A DNA stretch of 9,424 nucleotides from Actinomycetota bacterium. GTDB lineage: Bacteria; Actinomycetota; UBA4738; HRBIN12. Position 1 is the stretch's first letter. Every line of letters starts with the position of its first letter. The stretch is from NCBI GenBank assembly GCA_005885325.1, contig VAYX01000085.1, positions 1 to 9,424 of the forward strand, in the 5' to 3' direction. A program made the position numbers and the translations under genes. Under the pieces are notes generated by a model, which ran no database searches, had not been told where the DNA came from, and was given only the letters and a program-made list of their open reading frames with translations. Shown here piece after piece: positions 5,690 to 9,424 of the stretch.

Positions 5690-6642
5690 GCCCATGGACG
5701 GCGGCGCTGCACGACCACGAGCGCCAACCCGATCCCGATCGCGCCAACGAGAAGCTGGATCGCGGTCAGTCGGGCGACCGCCGTTGGGTAGCGCTCGCCG
5801 GGCACGTACCTGAAGACCTGGGTCAAGCCGAGCTGCTGTGTGTCGACCTCATATATCGCCGTCCCGTATCGGCGCTCCGCCTCCTCCCACCCGATCGCCT
5901 CGCCCTCCGGCGTGAGGAAGAGCATGGCCACGAAGCGATCCCCCTCCGAGAGCTGATCGGACGGAGCGATCAGGGACTCCTGGTCAAGCCATCGGTCGGT
6001 GACGCCCGATGCGAGCGCGCTCGCCGAAGCCGTGAGTGCCACTGCCGCCAGGAGCGCGGGGAGCTGTCGGCCGAGGAGCGACCCGACGAAAAGGGTCACG
6101 CCCATCGCGAGCGCCCCCATTCCGGCGACCGGGGGCCCGCGCGTGCCGAGACCATCCAGCGAGCGCCACGGATCCACCGTACTTTGAAGGCCAAAGATCG
6201 CATCGGCGAGCGCGCCTGCCACGAGGCACATGGCCGCGACGACCAGCAGCAGCGGCCCGAGTCGCGAAAGAAGCCAGCGCCGGCGAGAAGGGGCGAGGGA
6301 CCACGCAAAGACAGTCGTCTGCTGCTCGAGCTCGCGTGCGGTGAGCGCGAGACCCAGGACGATGGCCGCGATGAGCGGCAGCGCGACGGTGATCGCGATC
6401 GCCGCCGGCCCGATGTTCGACAAAACGTTTTCGTAGTCGTTGATGCGGCCAACGAAATGGTCGCAGTCGGCGGGCTTCACGCTCTCGGGGCCAAGGCAAT
6501 ACGACGGAAACCTGCCTAGCAAGGGACCGAGGACACGACTTGCGGCCACCCCGCCGCCGATGACCCCCATCGCGATCGCGAGGAACACGCTGCCCGTGAT
6601 CTCGAGCCGGTTCGGTCGAAGGATGGCGGGCAATCGCGTCAT
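5686..6642 (-). CDS. ABC transporter permease (ABC-2-like), partner of the adjacent ATPase
   Basis: A 318-residue membrane protein with about six hydrophobic segments: residues 16-38, 79-101, 127-150, 172-190, 195-213 and 290-313. A loop after the first segment contains two cysteines (C49, C60) that could form a disulfide outside. A second larger hydrophilic region, about 214-285, separates the last two segments. The pattern suits the membrane subunit of a small ATPase-plus-permease exporter, but I recognise no specific subfamily and the substrate cannot be read. Its ATG overlaps the ATPase stop as ATGA (6639-6642), a sign of translational coupling and of one complex. It ends 32 bp before the ArsR-SRPBCC start. 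Confidence 0.82.
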   Translation of the reverse strand: MTRLPAILRPNRLEITGSVFLAIAMGVIGGGVAASRVLGPLLGRFPSYCLGPESVKPADCDHFVGRINDYENVLSNIGPAAIAITVALPLIAAIVLGLALTARELEQQTTVFAWSLAPSRRRWLLSRLGPLLLVVAAMCLVAGALADAIFGLQSTVDPWRSLDGLGTRGPPVAGMGALAMGVTLFVGSLLGRQLPALLAAVALTASASALASGVTDRWLDQESLIAPSDQLSEGDRFVAMLFLTPEGEAIGWEEAERRYGTAIYEVDTQQLGLTQVFRYVPGERYPTAVARLTAIQLLVGAIGIGLALVVVQRRRPWA

Positions 6643-7499
6643 GCCGTGGCACTGGGCGAGATCATCCCCGCGGACGACGCTCGACCTCTTGCGAGGTAGC
6701 CGAGGACGACCTCCTCGAGCGTCGCCGGTCTTCCGATATCGGCAGACGGTCGCCTGACGAGCCAGTGCACCTCCTCGCCTCGTCCCGGGAAACGGCTCAC
6801 GAAGTCGGCCTCGCCAAGGTCGGCTCCGACCTCGACGACTCGATGGCTGTCGACTGAGTGCGCCACCGTGTCGTCGAACAGCACCCGTCCCTCACCCAGG
6901 ACGAGCAATCGGTCGGCCGCTTCCTCGATCTCGGAGATGACGTGGGACGACAGGACGATGGTCGTGTCGCCGTCGTTCGCTGCTCGCCGGGCAACACGCA
7001 GGAAGTCGCGGCGAGCCAGCGGATCGAGGTTGGCGAGGGGCTCGTCAAGGAGCAGCAAAGGGGCGCGCGTGCCAAGCGCGATCGCGAGACAGACCTGGGA
7101 CTGCTCGCCGCCCGACAGCGTGCCGACGCGCGCATCCGTGGGAAGCGCGAGGGCCTCCAGCCGGCTTCGAGCGTGCGCCACGTCGAACCCGGGACGAATG
7201 GCACCCGCGAGATCAAGGTGGTCGGTGATCGTGAGGTCCCGATAGAGCGACGGCGTCTGCGGCACGAAGCCGATGGACGCGACCGCCCTGGACCGATCCC
7301 GGACCGGATCGATGCCGTTGACCTCGAGCCGCCCGGCGGTGGGGCGTTCGAAGCCGATGCAGAGCTTGAGCAGGGTCGATTTCCCGGCGCCGTTCGGACC
7401 GACGAGCGCGGTGACACCGCCGTCGGGGATCTGGAGCGTGATGTCGCGCAGCGCATCGCGTCGGCGATAGCGCTTGGTCAGGCCCTCGGTCGTGATCAT
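6639..7499 (-). CDS. ABC transporter ATP-binding protein (exporter type)
   Basis: A 286-residue nucleotide-binding subunit that powers the adjacent permease at the inner face of the membrane. All motifs are intact: Walker A GPNGAGKST (residues 34-42), Q-loop Q81 in GFVPQTPSLYRDLT, signature LSGGEQSQ (128-135), Walker B LLLLDEP (148-154), D-loop ANLD (156-159) and switch H186 in LSSHVISEIEE. The C-terminal 85 residues are a regulatory tail of the kind found in CcmA/BcrA-like exporter ATPases. I chose the ATG at 7499, which gives the family start MITTEGLTKRY; the frame is open upstream to a TTG at 7526, which is less likely. No clear Shine-Dalgarno or promoter is visible upstream. It heads the exporter pair and is divergent from the sigma factor gene. 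Substrate unknown. Confidence 0.93.
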   Translation of the reverse strand: MITTEGLTKRYRRRDALRDITLQIPDGGVTALVGPNGAGKSTLLKLCIGFERPTAGRLEVNGIDPVRDRSRAVASIGFVPQTPSLYRDLTITDHLDLAGAIRPGFDVAHARSRLEALALPTDARVGTLSGGEQSQVCLAIALGTRAPLLLLDEPLANLDPLARRDFLRVARRAANDGDTTIVLSSHVISEIEEAADRLLVLGEGRVLFDDTVAHSVDSHRVVEVGADLGEADFVSRFPGRGEEVHWLVRRPSADIGRPATLEEVVLGYLARGRASSAGMISPSATA

Positions 7500-7662
7500 C
7501 GATGTGATCTTCGCTGGCGGGCGCAAGCGGCTCGTCGAACGTCCGCGCCACCCGGTACCGGCGCGGAGGAGCGTCGCGGACGAAAAGTGAACGAGTGGTC
7601 GGACCAGACTCCCATAGGGGCCGGACAGCGCCCCCGCTGGGCGCCACCGAGGAACGGAGCCC
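7500..7662. other. Divergent intergenic region between ABC exporter and ECF sigma genes
   Basis: This 163-bp gap must hold the promoters of both transcription units, but I cannot assign either with confidence. It contains a short palindrome TGGTC-G-GACCA (7596-7606) and, before the sigma gene, a GAGGA Shine-Dalgarno at 7649-7653. No coding frame is credible here. Confidence 0.45.
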
Positions 7663-8214
7663 GTGGATCGCGATCTCGTCGAGGCGGCACGGCACGGTGA
7701 CCGGGAGGCGTATGCCGACCTGATCCGGAGCCGTGGTGACCGCTTCTACGCGCTCGCGCAGCGGATCCTTCGCGACGTCGATCGGGCCGAGGATGCCCTG
7801 CAGGAAGCGCTGGTGATCGCCTGGCGTGACCTGCCCGGGCTCCGCGATCCGGACCGATTCGACGCGTGGCTCCACCGCCTCGTCGTCCGCGCCTGTCTTG
7901 CCGAAGCGGCGCGCGATCGCCGCCGGATCTCGAATCTCCGCGCCCTGCCGATCGACGTCCCGGCGACGACCGACGACTTCCTGACGGTTGCCGACCGGGA
8001 TCAGCTCGAGCGGGGCCTTCGTCGACTTTCACCACAGCAGCGCGTGCTGCTGGCGCTCCGCCACTTCGAGGGCCGCGAACCGGCCGAGATCGCCGAGATC
8101 CTCGGCATCCCGGTCGGGACGGCCCGCTCTCGTCTCCACCATGCCCACCGCGCGATGCGCGCTGCGCTGGACGCAGACGCCCGTGTGACCGCCATCGGAG
8201 GACGACCGGCATGA
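7663..8214 (+). CDS. ECF-type RNA polymerase sigma factor (sigma-70 family)
   Basis: A 183-residue alternative sigma factor that would direct RNA polymerase to a small set of promoters in response to a signal relayed by its anti-sigma partner. Region 2 covers residues 4-76 (EAYADLIRSRGDRFYALAQRIL, then DRAEDALQEALVIAWRDL, the core- and -10-binding helix, and FDAWLHRLVVRACL). Region 4 covers about 110-168 (LERGLRRLSPQQRVLLALRHFEG, then the helix-turn-helix PAEIAEILGIPVGTARSRLHHAHRAMR). Regions 1.1, 1.2 and 3 are absent, as in the ECF group. The GTG start at 7663 is supported by GAGGA 9 nt upstream and by the family N-terminus. The stop overlaps the next ATG (ATGA), so sigma and presumed anti-sigma are coupled. 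The ECF subgroup was not assigned. Confidence 0.94.
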   Translation: MDRDLVEAARHGDREAYADLIRSRGDRFYALAQRILRDVDRAEDALQEALVIAWRDLPGLRDPDRFDAWLHRLVVRACLAEAARDRRRISNLRALPIDVPATTDDFLTVADRDQLERGLRRLSPQQRVLLALRHFEGREPAEIAEILGIPVGTARSRLHHAHRAMRAALDADARVTAIGGRPA

Positions 8215-9424
8215 CGCGTGACCGTGACATCGAGCGCGTCCTGGATCGGTTCTACGCCGAGGGTCCGTCAGAGATGCCGGATCGGCTGTACCTCGGGGTC
8301 TTCGATCGAATCGAACACGTCCCACAGCGCCGCCTCGCCCATCTGACGAGGTTCCTGACCATGAAGAATTTCCAGTTCGCCGCTGCCGCCGCGGTCGTCG
8401 TGGCAGTTGCAGCGATCGGCGCGATTGCGCTCAACCGCCCATCACCCAACGGCGTCCTGCCGACCCCGGCGCCGACCCAGACACCGGCCCCGAGCCTCTC
8501 GACCGTGCCGGCCGCGCTGGCTGCGACCTGGGTCGGTTCGACCCGTGAGATCCCGGGACTCTCGCCCGCCGCCACGCAGTCGCGCCTGAAGGTGACGTTC
8601 AGCACGCTGTTGGTCTACGCCGGGCCCGAGCAGCCCGTGCTCAGCTCGACGGCGGCGATCGCCGCCCCCGGCACGCTCCAGCTCACGCTGTCGACGGACG
8701 GCGTCAACTGCCACGCAGGCGACATCGGCACGTACCAATACTCGCTCTCGCCAAGCAGCCGGGCGCTCACCCTGACGGCGAACGCCGATGCGTGCGCCGC
8801 CCGCGCAGCCGCAATCGGGGGCGACTGGGCCAAGGCCGCGTGCCCGAACACGAACAGCCTGTGCCTCGGTGACCTTGACGCAGGGACGCACGCATCGACG
8901 ATTTTCAACCCGTACGTCCACGTCACGGACTGGGTGTACGCCTACGGTCGCCTGACGTACACGGTCCCGGATGGCTGGTCCAACCCGATCGACGGCCGTC
9001 ACGGCTACATCCTCGTCAAGCAGGACGCGCCCAAGGACGCGGCCATCTACCTCTTCGCGACCACGATGGCGGCCTCCTCCGCCAACGGCTGTCCCACGGG
9101 CGTCGATACCACCGTCCCGCACACGGCGAGTGCACTTGCGGGCTGGGTCGCCACCCTGCCAGGCCTCGTGACCTCGTCGCCGGCGCCGGTCACGGTCGGC
9201 GGCCTGCAAGGGATGACCCTTGATGTGTCGGTGTCACCCACCTGGACGGCAACCTGTCCCGCCATCACCGACAAGCCGTACGTCCCGTTGTTCACCAATG
9301 GCGAGTCGAGCGAAGCAGACTCGTTCGACTGGGGGCTGACGGCCGGAGCGGCAATGCGCCTGTTCCTGCTCGACCTGCCCGACGGTCGGACGATGCTCAT
9401 CGACATCGAGGCCCAGGACAAGGC
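8211..9424 (+). CDS. Probable membrane anti-sigma factor with large outer domain, 3' end outside window
   Basis: 404 codons are present and the frame is still open at the window edge. Residues 1-53 are hydrophilic and presumably cytoplasmic (ERVLDRFYAEGPSEMPDRLYL... VPQRR). One hydrophobic helix follows at about 54-74, then a Pro/Thr linker (77-100) and an outer region of more than 300 residues. The latter seems to have two parts: 104-232, beta-rich with Cys167, 195, 211 and 218, resembling small lipocalin-like domains (GTYQYSLSPSSRALTLTANAD); and 240-404, beginning WVYAYGRLTYTVPDGWSNP, with two further cysteines. No HxxxCxxC zinc anti-sigma motif is present, so the assignment rests on the ATGA overlap with the ECF sigma gene and on topology. 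I recognise the cytoplasmic pattern (D-x-A-E-G-P-x-x-x-P-D-R, then P-Q-R-R) from similar gene pairs in Chloroflexota. Sensed signal unknown. Confidence 0.75.
   Translation, partial: MTRDRDIERVLDRFYAEGPSEMPDRLYLGVFDRIEHVPQRRLAHLTRFLTMKNFQFAAAAAVVVAVAAIGAIALNRPSPNGVLPTPAPTQTPAPSLSTVPAALAATWVGSTREIPGLSPAATQSRLKVTFSTLLVYAGPEQPVLSSTAAIAAPGTLQLTLSTDGVNCHAGDIGTYQYSLSPSSRALTLTANADACAARAAAIGGDWAKAACPNTNSLCLGDLDAGTHASTIFNPYVHVTDWVYAYGRLTYTVPDGWSNPIDGRHGYILVKQDAPKDAAIYLFATTMAASSANGCPTGVDTTVPHTASALAGWVATLPGLVTSSPAPVTVGGLQGMTLDVSVSPTWTATCPAITDKPYVPLFTNGESSEADSFDWGLTAGAAMRLFLLDLPDGRTMLIDIEAQDK

Noticed and set aside
7596..7606. Palindrome TGGTCGGACCA between the divergent ABC and sigma genes as an operator
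   Set aside because: Only 5 bp per arm and not aligned with a recognisable promoter; too likely by chance to call.
8211..8370. Zinc-binding anti-sigma domain at the N-terminus of the sigma partner
   Set aside because: No cysteine occurs in the first 74 residues and no HxxxCxxC pattern exists, so a ZAS domain is not supported.
8442..9209. 255-codon open frame on the - strand opposite the anti-sigma gene
   Set aside because: The + strand frame continues from an ATGA-coupled start, has a membrane helix and sensible codon use; this one is its antisense shadow.

Overview
The window is high-GC bacterial chromosome. Compact same-strand gene clusters, probable leaderless promoters (TTGACA plus a TAnnnT-like -10 only 5-8 nt before the start codon), an ArsR-SRPBCC fusion and an ECF sigma factor with a non-zinc membrane anti-sigma all suggest Chloroflexota (for example the Limnocylindria/Ellin6529 type) or, less likely, Actinomycetota. 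This placement is inference from gene style; no marker gene settles it. I see no mobile element, CRISPR array or phage gene.

Layout. (1) 1-2410, - strand: a shikimate-pathway operon, DAHP synthase (aroF) followed after 5 bp by EPSP synthase (aroA, cut by the window start). In front of aroF lies a compact regulatory leader: a promoter, an 11-codon leader ORF with consecutive Phe-Trp-Tyr codons, a small hairpin, and an intrinsic terminator. This looks like ribosome-mediated attenuation reading all three aromatic end products. (2) 2411-3321: an intergenic stretch with an inverted repeat, then a + strand helix-turn-helix gene with a conserved but uncharacterised C-terminal half. (3) 3366-3537, + strand: tRNA-Ser(GCU) and tRNA-Arg(GCG), both with encoded CCA. 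(4) 3488-4777, - strand: a GT87-type membrane mannosyltransferase whose 3' end runs 50 bp into the tRNA-Arg gene on the other strand. (5) 4821-7499, - strand: an ABC exporter ATPase/permease pair overlapping by ATGA, then an ArsR-AHSA1 fusion regulator with its own near-consensus promoter and a perfect inverted repeat in the spacer, ending in a strong GC hairpin. (6) 7663-9424, + strand: an ECF sigma factor overlapping by ATGA a single-pass membrane protein with a large Cys-containing outer domain, probably its anti-sigma factor, cut by the window end.

The most interesting element is the F-W-Y leader/attenuator at 2266-2410. Next are the ArsR-SRPBCC promoter/operator, the GCG anticodon on tRNA-Arg, and the sigma/anti-sigma pair without a zinc motif.
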